A stretch of DNA of 64,000 nucleotides, from NCBI RefSeq assembly GCF_900116495.1, contig NZ_FPAY01000006.1, positions 186,001-250,000 on the forward strand, read 5' to 3'. This document shows positions 35,070 to 43,675 of this stretch, piece by piece; the stretch's first letter is position 1; each line of letters begins with the position of its first letter. Both the position numbers and the translations under genes were made by a program. Under the pieces are notes generated by a model. That model ran no database searches, had not been told where the DNA came from, and was given only the letters and a program-made list of their open reading frames with translations. This stretch comes from Arthrobacter sp. ov118. Its GTDB lineage: Bacteria; Actinomycetota; Actinomycetes; Actinomycetales; Micrococcaceae.

Positions 35070-36112
35070 GACTTGACCTTTCGGATCCACTGATCGACGG
35101 ACACAGCAACAATGATCAGGACGCCCACGGCGAGCGTCTGGTAGAGCACGTCCAGCCCGGCGAGCGAGAGGCCGTTGCGGAAGACGCCGACGATCAGGGC
35201 GCCGAGGAGCGTTCCCCAGACGGAGCCGCGGCCGCCGAAGAGGCTGGTTCCGCCGATGACGACGGCGGTGATGGAGTCCAGGTTCAGGTCCACGCCGCCA
35301 TTGGGGCTGGCTGCGTTGGTGCGGCCGATCTGGATCCAGGCGCCGACGGCCAGGACGGCGCCGGCTGCGAGGTAGACGCTCATGAGGACACGGTTTACCG
35401 GGATGCCGGCCAGGCGGGCGGCTTCCTTGTCATCTCCGACGGCGTAGACGTGCCGGCCCCACGCCGTCTTGCCCAGGATGAACGCGACCGCGATGTAGAG
35501 AAGGAGCATCATGACCACGCCCGTGGAGATCCTGACCGGGCCCACCGGGAAAGTGGTTCCTGTCCAGGTCAGCAGGGCCGGCATGGCCGAGCCGCGCACT
35601 GTCGCACCGTTGGAGTAGAGCAGTGTCAGGGCGATGAAGATGTTCAGCGTGCCCAGGGTGACGATGAACGGCGGGAGCCGGAATCTGGTGACCAGGAATC
35701 CGTTCAGGGCTCCGGCGGCGAGTCCGACCACCAGGCCGGCGAGCAGGGCGACAGGGGCGGGCACTCCGTTGTTGACGGCGAGCTGGGCCATGACCATGGA
35801 GGACAGGATCATCACGGCCCCGACGGAAAGGTCGATGCCTGCCGTAAGGATGATGAGGGTCTGGGCGATGGCCAGGGTGCCGACGACGGAGACCTGCTGG
35901 GTGATCAGGGAGAGGTTTTCAACCCGCAGGAACCTCTCATTGAGGAGGCTGAACACCACCACTGCGATGAGAAGCACGAGGGCGGGGCTGACGGCGGGGT
36001 AACGGTGGAGGATATTGCGTATCCGGCTAAGCGGTGTCTGGCGGTCGAGGAATTCCTCGGCCAGATCGGCCTGCCCGGCGCTGGGCGGTCCGGCGGTCTG
36101 TTGCTGGGTCAC
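35066..36112 (-). CDS. frcC: Sugar ABC transporter permease (FrcC/RbsC-like)
   Basis: A 348-residue permease of the BPD_transp_2 family with about nine or ten transmembrane helices. Recognisable parts are ITQQVSVVGTLAIAQTLIIL, TAGIDLSVGAVMILSSMVMA, NGFLVTRFRLPPFIVTLGTL, and the cytoplasmic EAARLAGIPVNRV loop that contacts the ATPase. The C-terminal GGRGSVWGTLLGALIVGVFR is also typical. It forms the channel for a monosaccharide, by context fructose. A 12-bp hairpin separates it from the binding-protein gene, and it overlaps the ATPase gene by 4 bases. The start is ATG at 36112. Confidence 0.85.
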   Translation of the reverse strand: MTQQQTAGPPSAGQADLAEEFLDRQTPLSRIRNILHRYPAVSPALVLLIAVVVFSLLNERFLRVENLSLITQQVSVVGTLAIAQTLIILTAGIDLSVGAVMILSSMVMAQLAVNNGVPAPVALLAGLVVGLAAGALNGFLVTRFRLPPFIVTLGTLNIFIALTLLYSNGATVRGSAMPALLTWTGTTFPVGPVRISTGVVMMLLLYIAVAFILGKTAWGRHVYAVGDDKEAARLAGIPVNRVLMSVYLAAGAVLAVGAWIQIGRTNAASPNGGVDLNLDSITAVVIGGTSLFGGRGSVWGTLLGALIVGVFRNGLSLAGLDVLYQTLAVGVLIIVAVSVDQWIRKVKS

Positions 36113-36170
36113 GATTGGTCCTGATCTTCGGTGATGGTTGCTGGGGCGGAGCTAGCTCGGTAGATGAAGT

Positions 36171-36205
36171 GCGGGGAGGCCGATAGCGAACTCCGGCCTC
36201 CCCGC
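36171..36205 (-). terminator. Intercistronic hairpin between binding protein and permease
   Basis: GCGGGGAGGCCG pairs with CGGCCTCCCCGC (12 bp, 11-base loop) just after the binding-protein stop. Hairpins here are common in ABC operons and protect the upstream mRNA, raising the amount of binding protein over permease. Confidence 0.65.
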
Positions 36206-36225
36206 CCGCAGTGAAGCTGGGTGGG

Positions 36226-37344
36226 TTACTTTCCCCAGCAGATGTCGGAGGCCGCGGTGGTGGTGATGCTCTTGACGCCGTCGACCGGCTTGTCCGTAAC
36301 GAGCTCGACGCCGGTGTTGTAGAAATCAAGCCCCGGTGAGTTGGCCGGCTTCTGGCCGGTCTTGGCGAGGTCAACAATGGCCTTCACACCCAGTTCGGCC
36401 ATCTTGACCGGGTACTGCTGGGCCGTGGCACCGATGACGCCCGACTTGACGTTGTTGACGCCCGGGCAGCCGCCGTCCACCGAAACCACCAGGACGTCCT
36501 TTTCCTTGCCGGCGGACTTCAGTGCCTCAAAGGCGCCGGCCGCGGCGGGTTCGTTGATGGTGTAGACGACGTTGATGTTCGGGTTCTTGGACAGCAGGGT
36601 TTCCATGGCGGTGCGGCCGCCGTCCTCGGCGCCCTGCGAGGCCTGGCTGCCGACGATCTCGTAGTCGCCGCCCTTGCCGCCGGTGTACTTGCCGGTTTTG
36701 GCCTCGTCACCGTTCTTCTTCTTGTCCGCGGTGTCGATGCCCAGTCCCGTAAGGAAGCCCTGGTCCCGGTTGTAGTCCACCGAGACCACCTTGTCGTCAA
36801 AAAGATCGACGAGGGCAATGGTCGCTTTCTTCCCCGCCAGCTGAGCTGCGGTCCACTTGCCGATCAGCTCACCCGCGGCGAAGTTGTCGGTCGCGAACGT
36901 GATGTCAGCGGCGTCGGCCGGGTCCGGCGGGGTGTCCAGGGCGATGACGAACAGGCCGGCATCCTTGGCCTTCTTCAGGGCATCCACGACGGACGGGCCG
37001 TTGGGAGTGATCAGGATGCCCTTGTCGCCCTTGGAGATGGCGTTCTCGATGGCCTGGATCTGGGTGTCCTCATCGCCGTCAGCCTTGCCGGCTGCGAGCT
37101 TCAGGTCTACGCCCTCGGCAGCAGCGGCCTTCTTCGCGCCGTCCTGCATGGAGACGAAGAACGGGTTGGTGGTGGTCTTGACGATCAGCGAGACGCCGAC
37201 CTTTTCACCGGACGCGGTTCCAGTTGATGAGGTGGACGGGGAATTTCCCCCACAGGCTGAAAGACTGAGGGCTCCCAAGGTCAGCACTGCTCCCGCAGCG
37301 AACAGGCGGGTGGCCGTTGAACGGGGTGCTTTGGAACTCAACAT
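36226..37344 (-). CDS. frcB: Sugar-binding lipoprotein of ABC transporter (FrcB-like)
   Basis: A 372-residue periplasmic-binding-protein-like lipoprotein (Peripla_BP_4). The signal peptide runs to the lipobox LSAC (cysteine near residue 31), followed by a Ser/Thr/Gly linker. The mature part has two Rossmann-like lobes (VSLIVKTTTNPFFVSMQDGA; ITPNGPSVVDALKKAKDAGL; LVVSVDGGCPGVNNVKSGVI). It captures a monosaccharide, probably fructose, at the outer face of the membrane. The ATG start is 37344, with AGGAG upstream. The promoter region carries a LacI-type operator at 37380, and the divergent lacI gene begins 111 bases away. Confidence 0.85.
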   Translation of the reverse strand: MLSSKAPRSTATRLFAAGAVLTLGALSLSACGGNSPSTSSTGTASGEKVGVSLIVKTTTNPFFVSMQDGAKKAAAAEGVDLKLAAGKADGDEDTQIQAIENAISKGDKGILITPNGPSVVDALKKAKDAGLFVIALDTPPDPADAADITFATDNFAAGELIGKWTAAQLAGKKATIALVDLFDDKVVSVDYNRDQGFLTGLGIDTADKKKNGDEAKTGKYTGGKGGDYEIVGSQASQGAEDGGRTAMETLLSKNPNINVVYTINEPAAAGAFEALKSAGKEKDVLVVSVDGGCPGVNNVKSGVIGATAQQYPVKMAELGVKAIVDLAKTGQKPANSPGLDFYNTGVELVTDKPVDGVKSITTTAASDICWGK

Positions 37345-37379
37345 TGAATCTCCTGGTGTTTGAGGCCTTCACTGGCCTC

Positions 37380-37391
37380 GACAACGATGTC
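37380..37391. promoter_or_regulatory. LacI-type operator O1 at frc operon promoter
   Basis: GACAACGATGTC, a near-perfect 12-base palindrome, 35 bases upstream of the frcB-like start. The same motif recurs at 37458 and, as the fully symmetric GACAACGTTGTC, at 39087 before the fructanase. The central CG and symmetry are typical of LacI-family sites. Confidence 0.7.
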
Positions 37392-37455
37392 ATGTACGAT
37401 GTAATCAGCATCACACCGGAGAGTCAATAGATGCAACTTAGAAGGAGCGATATTT

Positions 37456-38508
37456 TTGACAACGATGTCCGATCGTAGCCAGCCCGCCGTTTCCGGCAAT
37501 CGTCCGACCATGCGCCACGTGGCTGCCCTTGCCGGCGTCGGAATTAAGACCGTGTCCCGCGTGATCAACGATGAACCTGGCGTGTCGGACGCCACCCGGG
37601 AAAAGGTGCTCAGCGCTTCACGGCAACTCAACTACCAGCTGGACATGGCCGCCGGCAGCCTGCGCCGCGCGGGCAGGCGAACGCTCTCCGTCGGGCTCCT
37701 GCTACCGAGTGTCTCCAACCCATTCAGCGGCGAGATCAACCGGGCAATAGAAGATGCGCTGGGAGCCAGGGGAATCGCGGTTTTTGCGGCCAGCCTCGAT
37801 GACGACCCCGAACGGGAGCGGGCCATTGTTGCGGCGTTTCTTGGCCGGCGCGTCGATGGGCTCATCCTCACGCCGATCGCCAAAAGCCAGGCGTATGTGA
37901 TCCCGGAGCATTCCCGTGACCTGCCTGTGGTCTTCATTGACCGGGAACCTGTAGGAGTGGAAGCGGACGCCGTCGTCACCGACAACGCGGCAGGCTCCGC
38001 GAGGGCGGCCGCCCACCTGATCAGCCGCGGCCACACCAGGCTTGCCTACCTGGGGGACCGCACCGACATCCAGACCGCGCGGGAACGCCGTCGGGGGTTC
38101 ATGGAAGAGATCGGCCGGCACGGCATTCCCACCTCCACGGTTCCTGTCCGTGAAAACCTTCACGACGAGGAGTCGGCGAGGTTGGCCGTGTTGGAGCTTC
38201 TCACAGCCGGCGAACCGCCCACTGCGATCTTCTCCAGTCAGAACCTCATCACTTTCGGCGCCATGCGTGCTCTGAGAGAGCTCGGGCTAAGCAAACGCGT
38301 GGCGTTGATAGGGTTCGATGACTTCACGCTTGCCGACATGATGGATCCCGGCGTGACGGTCATCGCCCAGCACCCCGAGCGGATCGGGAAGCTGGCAGCG
38401 GAGCGGCTGCTGGCCAGGATTGACGGCGACCAGCAGCCTCCGCATACCTATGTTGTCCCGTCTGAGCTAGTGCAAAGGGGATCCGGGGAACTCTGCCCTC
38501 CGGCCTGA
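37456..38508 (+). CDS. LacI family transcriptional regulator of fructose/fructan use
   Basis: A 350-residue LacI/GalR repressor. The HTH is TMRHVAALAGVGIKTVSRVI with hinge region GSLRRAGRRTLSVGLLLPSV. Residues ~65-345 are a periplasmic-binding-like effector domain (DGLILTPI; VFIDREPVG; AALIGFDDFTLADMMDPGVT). TTG at 37456 has GAAGGAG 8 bases upstream and is the best start; ATG at 37465 lies 17 bases from it. An operator (37458-37469) covers the start codon, so the protein probably represses itself. Divergent from the frc-like operon and upstream of the fructanase, it is the obvious local regulator. The effector is probably fructose or a phosphate of it (inferred). Confidence 0.85.
   Translation: MTTMSDRSQPAVSGNRPTMRHVAALAGVGIKTVSRVINDEPGVSDATREKVLSASRQLNYQLDMAAGSLRRAGRRTLSVGLLLPSVSNPFSGEINRAIEDALGARGIAVFAASLDDDPERERAIVAAFLGRRVDGLILTPIAKSQAYVIPEHSRDLPVVFIDREPVGVEADAVVTDNAAGSARAAAHLISRGHTRLAYLGDRTDIQTARERRRGFMEEIGRHGIPTSTVPVRENLHDEESARLAVLELLTAGEPPTAIFSSQNLITFGAMRALRELGLSKRVALIGFDDFTLADMMDPGVTVIAQHPERIGKLAAERLLARIDGDQQPPHTYVVPSELVQRGSGELCPPA
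37458..37469. promoter_or_regulatory. LacI-type operator O2 over the lacI start
   Basis: GACAACGATGTC, identical to O1 and 78 bases from it, overlapping the TTG start codon of the regulator. Bound repressor here would block transcription or translation of its own gene; O1 and O2 could be bridged by a tetramer. Confidence 0.65.
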
Positions 38509-38561
38509 CGGGATGCCTTCTGAACCATGTTTTCGAACCCATTGACCTGAAAGGGATCACG

Positions 38562-38855
38562 ATGACCAAAACCCTGTATGCCGAGTTCACCGTCAAGCCC
38601 GGCAGCGAAGCCCGTGTTGCTGAAATGATGCTCGAGCTGACCGAGCATGTCCGCCGGGAACCGGGCAACGAGCTGTTCCTTCCCTATACCCGGGAAGAGA
38701 ATCCCCGGGAGTATTTTGTCTTCGAGGTCTACCGAGATGAAGCCGCATTCCAGGAACACATCGGTGCCGATTACGGCGCCAGATTCAACGAAGAACTGGC
38801 CCGCCACATCGAAGGTGACGCCTCGGAGCTGACCTGGCTCCTGCCGCTGGAATAG
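38562..38855 (+). CDS. Antibiotic biosynthesis monooxygenase (ABM) family protein
   Basis: A 97-residue alpha+beta ferredoxin-like dimeric-barrel protein. It has the usual ABM pattern: a first strand (LYAEFTVKPGSEARVAEMML), a helix ending REPGNELFLPYTR, then EYFVFEVYRDEAAFQEHIGA. Relatives include YgiN-type quinol monooxygenases and heme- or signal-processing proteins; no cofactor-binding residue is diagnostic. The start is ATG at 38562. It lies 54 bases after lacI on the same strand and before the fructanase promoter, so it may ride on the lacI transcript. A role in fructan use is not evident. Confidence 0.75.
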   Translation: MTKTLYAEFTVKPGSEARVAEMMLELTEHVRREPGNELFLPYTREENPREYFVFEVYRDEAAFQEHIGADYGARFNEELARHIEGDASELTWLLPLE

Positions 38856-39086
38856 CGCCCAGTCAATCCAGCCGATCCACGGGCGCTGGAGTTCTGCGTC
38901 CAGGACTTACAGAGGGCCTGAACGGCCGCCTACTGGAAAAGACCCTTCCCGCGCTACCGCTGGGAGGGTACTTTCGGCTGCCCGGCCCTCGCTTCGTCCG
39001 GCTCAGCCGCGCGGCGGGCGGCCCCACGCCTGAGCCGCCAAAACCATTGACTTGTCTGATGGACATAACTTAGCGTCCTTTCCGTT

Positions 39087-39098
39087 GACAACGTTGTC
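39087..39098. promoter_or_regulatory. LacI-type operator O3 before the fructanase
   Basis: GACAACGTTGTC is a perfect 12-base palindrome, 38 bases upstream of the fructanase ATG. It is the symmetric form of O1/O2 and ties this gene to the same regulator. Confidence 0.75.
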
Positions 39099-39135
39099 TA
39101 ACGTAGACACACGCGATGAAGGGTGAATCCAGCAG

Positions 39136-41763
39136 ATGAAGAGAACGACCACCAGCAGGACGCATGCCGTTTCTGCACTGACACTCGCGGGGCTGACGCT
39201 GACCGCGGCGGCACTGGCCGGTTCCCTGCCGGCGTCGGCCGCGACGGGCCCCGGGGACGAACCCTACCGCCCGGCCATTCACTACACGCCCGCAAAAAAC
39301 TGGATGAACGACCCCAATGGGCTCGTCTTCTACAAGGGCGTCTATCACATGTACTACCAGCACAACCCCTCCGGTAACACCTGGGGGAACATGTCCTGGG
39401 GCCACGCCACGTCAAAGGACCTTGTGCACTGGCAGGAGCAGCCGCTGGCCATCTCCACCGACAACCAGGAAGACGTCTTCTCCGGCAGCGTCGTCGTCGA
39501 CAAGGACAATACAACCGGTTTCGGCACGAAAGAGAACCCTCCCCTCGTGGCCGTCTACACCAGCGCCTACAAGGACGCCTCTCCGCACCGCGGCCTGCAG
39601 GCGCAGTCCCTGGCCTACAGCGTCGACGACGGCCAGACCTGGACCAAGTACTCCGGCAATCCGGTGCTGAACCGGAACTCCGCCAACTTCCGGGACCCGA
39701 AGGTCTTCTGGTACGACAAGCCCGGGGGAGGCGGCTACTGGGTGATGACCGCGGTGGAAGCCCAGGAGCACAAGGTTGTCCTCTACAAGTCCGCCAACCT
39801 CAAGGACTGGACCGCGTTGAGCGAGTTCGGGCCCGCCAATGCCACCGGCGGGCAGTGGGAGTGCCCTGATCTGTTCCCCCTGGCCGTGGACGGCGACAAG
39901 AACAACATCAAATGGGTCATGGTGGTCAACATCAACCCCGGCGGTGTGGCTGGCGGCTCCGCAGGCCAGTACTTCGTGGGTAACTTCGACGGCACCACCT
40001 TCACCTCCGAGACCACCAAGCCCGTGGCTACGCTTCCGCCCGGCAAGGTCCTGGCCGGATTCAACGACGGAACCTACAACGGCTGGACCGTCAACAACGA
40101 ACCGGGCAACTGGAAGAACGGGCCTTTCGGTGACGCCCCCGCAGCCGGGGCGATCGGTGGGCAACAAACTGTCTCCGGCTTCACCGGAGCAGGACTCGTC
40201 AACTCCTTCAACGACGGCGACTGGCCGCTTGGGTCCGTGCAGTCACCAACCTTTACCGTCTCCGACGATTATTTGAATTTCCTCGTGGGCGGCGGTAAAC
40301 ACCCGCGAGTTTCCGACAAGCTGGACAACACCCCACCCGAGGGTGAGCTCAAGTTCAACGGCTTCGAGGTTCCCGCAGGGACCACGCTGGCCGACTCCGG
40401 CTGGACCGGAACCGGCGATCTGACACCGAACTTCCAGCCCGCTAGTAGTGGTGGGGACTTCTACATCGGGGCTAAGCGGATCAACACCTTCGAGACCGGC
40501 ACTGCACCGGGCGATGACCGGCAGGGCACCCTGACATCACCGGAATTCCCCCTCACCAAGAATTTCATGAGCATGCTGGTCGGTGGCGGCAACCGCTCCG
40601 CGGACTCCGGACAGATCCTGGCCGTCCAGTTGCTCATCAACGGCAAAGTGGTCCGCTCCGTGGCAGGGGATAATTCCGGAGTCCTGAACTGGAAGGGCTG
40701 GGACGTTTCCGAATTCGCGGGACAGAATGCACAGTTGCGGGTGGTTGACCAAGCTACCGGCGGGTGGGGCCACCTGACCCTGGACCATGTCATGCTCACC
40801 GACACCGCCGCTGTTCCCAGATCTGATGAAGAGACCGTCAACCTAGTGGTCAACGGAAAGGTGGTCCGCACGGCCACAGGCAACGACAGTGAATCGCTGG
40901 ATTGGGCATCGTGGAATGTCAAAGAATTCGTTGGCCAACAGGCACAGATCAAAGTCGTCGACAACAACCGATTCGGCTGGGGGCACATCCTCGCTGACGA
41001 ATTCATGCTCTCCTCCAAACCGGCAATATCGGCCCTGGAGACCTACGACTGGCTGGACTACGGCCGCGACTACTACGCCACCGTGTCCTTCGGCAACATG
41101 CCAGATAACAAGCGGGTCATGCTCGGGTGGATGAACAACTGGGATTACGCCAACGACATCCCCACGAGCCCCTGGCGCAGCGCCATGGCCCTTCCCCGCG
41201 AGGTCAACCTGACCCAGACCGTTGACGGCCCCCGCCTCACCCAAAGCGCCGTCAAACAAGTGGACAAACTGGACGGGAAAGTCTCCTACAAAGACAACAA
41301 GGGCGGGCCTATTCCTGCAGGAACGCTCCAGTTGCCTGCCGCTGCCTCAGGCCAGGTCCAGCGGGTGGACATCACTTTCGCACCCGGCACGGCGAAAAAA
41401 TCCGGCATCACCGTACTGGGTGATGGAAACGCATCCACAGTCATCGGCTTCGACGCCACGACCGGAAAGATGTTCGTTGACCGTACAAAATCCGGCAACA
41501 CCTCATTCCACCCAGCGTTCGCTTCCATGGAGGATGCCCCCGTCACCCTGGACGAGAATGGCAACATCACCATGCGGATCTACCTCGACCGCTCCTCAGT
41601 GGAGGTGTTCGCCCAGAACGGACTCAGGACGATCACCGACCAGGTGTTCCCCAACCCCGGAGCAGACAAGATGGCCCTCTTCGCCGAGGGTGGGACCGCA
41701 CAGCTCAAATCACTCAGTGTGACACCGCTGGAAAGGGCAATGTTTCTCCCTGAAAAGAAGTAA
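39136..41763 (+). CDS. Secreted GH32 fructan hydrolase (levanase/inulinase type) with internal insertion
   Basis: An 875-residue exported enzyme. A Sec-type signal peptide ends near SLPASAATG (~36). The GH32 five-bladed propeller begins at ~45 with nucleophile motif WMNDPNG (Asp 59). The stabilising Asp is in FRDPK (Asp 187) and the acid/base in WECPD (Glu 242). The propeller is interrupted at ~310-630 by an insert of about 320 residues and resumes with DWLDYGRDYYATVSF and MLGWMNNWDYA. The insert contains two tandem units of ~55 residues (NGKVVRS...GWGHLTLDHVML and NGKVVRT...GWGHILADEFML). The C-terminal beta-sandwich starts ~690 and includes YLDRSSVEVFAQNG. No sortase motif is visible. Product fructose would feed the adjacent transporter. 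Confidence 0.85.
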   Translation: MKRTTTSRTHAVSALTLAGLTLTAAALAGSLPASAATGPGDEPYRPAIHYTPAKNWMNDPNGLVFYKGVYHMYYQHNPSGNTWGNMSWGHATSKDLVHWQEQPLAISTDNQEDVFSGSVVVDKDNTTGFGTKENPPLVAVYTSAYKDASPHRGLQAQSLAYSVDDGQTWTKYSGNPVLNRNSANFRDPKVFWYDKPGGGGYWVMTAVEAQEHKVVLYKSANLKDWTALSEFGPANATGGQWECPDLFPLAVDGDKNNIKWVMVVNINPGGVAGGSAGQYFVGNFDGTTFTSETTKPVATLPPGKVLAGFNDGTYNGWTVNNEPGNWKNGPFGDAPAAGAIGGQQTVSGFTGAGLVNSFNDGDWPLGSVQSPTFTVSDDYLNFLVGGGKHPRVSDKLDNTPPEGELKFNGFEVPAGTTLADSGWTGTGDLTPNFQPASSGGDFYIGAKRINTFETGTAPGDDRQGTLTSPEFPLTKNFMSMLVGGGNRSADSGQILAVQLLINGKVVRSVAGDNSGVLNWKGWDVSEFAGQNAQLRVVDQATGGWGHLTLDHVMLTDTAAVPRSDEETVNLVVNGKVVRTATGNDSESLDWASWNVKEFVGQQAQIKVVDNNRFGWGHILADEFMLSSKPAISALETYDWLDYGRDYYATVSFGNMPDNKRVMLGWMNNWDYANDIPTSPWRSAMALPREVNLTQTVDGPRLTQSAVKQVDKLDGKVSYKDNKGGPIPAGTLQLPAAASGQVQRVDITFAPGTAKKSGITVLGDGNASTVIGFDATTGKMFVDRTKSGNTSFHPAFASMEDAPVTLDENGNITMRIYLDRSSVEVFAQNGLRTITDQVFPNPGADKMALFAEGGTAQLKSLSVTPLERAMFLPEKK

Positions 41764-41803
41764 CTTACTCACATTGTGACCGGCTCCCCGAGAGTTGGAG
41801 CTA

Positions 41804-41850
41804 AAGGGACTGAGCTCGGTAATACACCGGGCCCAGTCCCTTCAGCTTTT
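41804..41850 (+). terminator. Terminator after the fructanase
   Basis: AAGGGACTG (41804-41812) pairs perfectly with CAGTCCCTT (41834-41842), with extra pairing in GAGCTCGG/CCGGGC inside. It is followed by a short T-rich stretch (AGCTTTTCC). It lies 41 bases past the stop codon. Confidence 0.65.
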
Positions 41851-41955
41851 CCAGCCGGGCAATGAAACTTTCGCCTTGAGGACCGTCAAACGGCCAACAG
41901 GGGTGGACGTTTAGCGCTAGGAAAACGCCGCCACTTACCGCTGCGATTCACACAC

Positions 41956-42013
41956 TGTGCCGCAATGCCTGATTGCTTCCCAGAGCTTGCTTGCTATAGT
42001 CGCGACTCGACAC
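41956..42013 (-). repeat. HNH-gene 5' fragment, related to 51601-51660
   Basis: A ~58-base intergenic segment that matches 51601-51660 with a few changes. On the minus strand both encode SS(R/L)D(Y/D)xKQALGSN, the start of the degenerate HNH gene there. No other part of that gene is present here. Confidence 0.6.
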
Positions 42014-42099
42014 TTGAAATGCCCGAGGAATGAGGATACGGCGATGATCTTGACGTTCGTGCAACCAGGTACGACACCAGGCAAGCATTAGAGAGAGGA

Positions 42100-43392
42100 T
42101 CAATCCTGACACCCTGGATCCTGGTAGTGGATCCAGGCAGCCAGTTCGCATTTCTCCGAATCGGTTGCTTCAAGCCCGGCCAGCTCCGCTCGCCGTAAGA
42201 CGCTGTTGTATAAGGCTCGGGCGATAGTCCCGGCGTCCGGGGTGGGTTTCGCGTTCAGATTGACGGCCCCGTTTTGACATGCCCGAATGACAAACGTAAA
42301 GGCCCGGCGTGGAATCTCTATCCCCTTCTCTGCCGCCTGATCTCGGGACCATTTGGACGCTTCTGTGAAGTTGAAAACGTGTTGCGCCGCATAGGCTTCG
42401 AGCGTCTGATAAATAACGGGCCATGCGTCCGAAGGTATCGTCGGCATTCCGGTGACTTCCGTGAAGTTCATCACGGTAGCAGGCAGGCTGGGCCTGGAGG
42501 TCGCTGCTCCCGCGACTGGCTCGTCGTGACGGCTGGCATCCCACAGGTGGTGCTGAGAAAACCGGACGTTGGGAAGTTCCAAGCCTTGAACCGCTCGACG
42601 GAACGAGCCTGCTCCAAACCACGTACCATCTGTTGCTCCATTTACGGACGCTGGCTTGAGGTCCGACGATAAACGCGCCAGGTTGATGGGAGCCGTCGCT
42701 TCGGAGTAGGTTTCGCGTACCGCCTTTGCAAATGCTTGGTACTGCGTATCGACGTTCAAGTCAGCGGCTAGCGGCAGCCGCGAAGTGGACTGGTCATTGA
42801 GCTCTGGAATTAATTCCTCTGCTTCAACTTCAATATCCGCAGCACGATCCTTCGCAATCAAATCGAAGATGTCCTGCTCATCGAGGAATCGGTCCGCAAG
42901 CGATTCGTAAGCCGTCGCTGTTGACGAAGTGGCAATAACTGTAATTCGACGATCATCTGCTCGTAAGACTTGAAGTAGTGGGGTGAAGTCGGCGTCAGCC
43001 GATGCGACGACGAACTCCTCGTATCTAGTGTTCGCCCTCAGAGCAGTCATGACATCAATGACAATGCGAATATCGGCACCGTTTTTCGACCCCTTAGTCA
43101 GCGCCGGACAGTCCACCACTTCGAAGCCGGCCTGCGTGAAGAAAGGCCGGAACTTGGAGAAGTACAGGCGCTCACCGGGCTTAAGTGGATCCGGGAGCCA
43201 ACCCGCCGGATTCAGATAGCACCGTAACACCAGCCATTGACGCGTGGCGTCATCCGAGTTACTGCTGGTCAACTTGTGAAGCCATCGCGACGGGCTCGTA
43301 ACGAGGGCCAAGGCCGACGTCGGATCGGCTGACATCAAGCCGCTGAAGAAGTTGTCGAAATCGAGGAATAACGCTGCTCTCATGATCGTCAC
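42100..43392 (-). CDS. NYN-domain nuclease-like protein with LOTUS/OST-HTH-like C-terminus
   Basis: A 430-residue protein. Residues ~1-185 form a NYN (PIN-like) RNase domain with conserved acidic strands: LFLDFDNFFSG, NGADIRIVIDVM and VVASADADFTPLL, which supply the metal-binding aspartates. Residues ~215-300 and ~320-400 look like OST-HTH/LOTUS-type winged helices (YQAFAKAVRETYSEATAPIN; IYQTLEAYAAQHVFNFTEAS), used by this group to bind RNA. The start is GTG at 43392 with AGG upstream, or ATG at 43383. The gene is less GC-rich than its neighbours and stands alone. LabA-like NYN proteins act in RNA decay; a defensive role is possible but not shown. Confidence 0.75.
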   Translation of the reverse strand: MTIMRAALFLDFDNFFSGLMSADPTSALALVTSPSRWLHKLTSSNSDDATRQWLVLRCYLNPAGWLPDPLKPGERLYFSKFRPFFTQAGFEVVDCPALTKGSKNGADIRIVIDVMTALRANTRYEEFVVASADADFTPLLQVLRADDRRITVIATSSTATAYESLADRFLDEQDIFDLIAKDRAADIEVEAEELIPELNDQSTSRLPLAADLNVDTQYQAFAKAVRETYSEATAPINLARLSSDLKPASVNGATDGTWFGAGSFRRAVQGLELPNVRFSQHHLWDASRHDEPVAGAATSRPSLPATVMNFTEVTGMPTIPSDAWPVIYQTLEAYAAQHVFNFTEASKWSRDQAAEKGIEIPRRAFTFVIRACQNGAVNLNAKPTPDAGTIARALYNSVLRRAELAGLEATDSEKCELAAWIHYQDPGCQD

Positions 43393-43675
43393 TTTCGACC
43401 TTTCTAATCGGATTGACTACATATTGGCAGCATTTAAGTGGCCTAGTTGCAATGGCTGGCCCAACGAATGTTCTTGCGCAGTGCAGCTAGTTGCTCTTGA
43501 TCCTCTACCGACGTGCTCGTGAACAAAGGCTCGCCGCTTCAGATGAAGACGAACTTCTTGGGAGCCTCTCAAGATCACGCGAGTGATTCTCCCTGTGATT
43601 TGCAGCAGCATTCCACGGCGCTTCGTCATCGTGGCATCCACACTACAAACGTCGCGATTGGTCCGGTCGACACTA

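Noticed and set aside
38920..38970. Possible terminator ACCCTTCCC...GGGAGGGT after the ABM gene
   Set aside because: The stem needs a bulge and has no T-run; too weak to report as a terminator.
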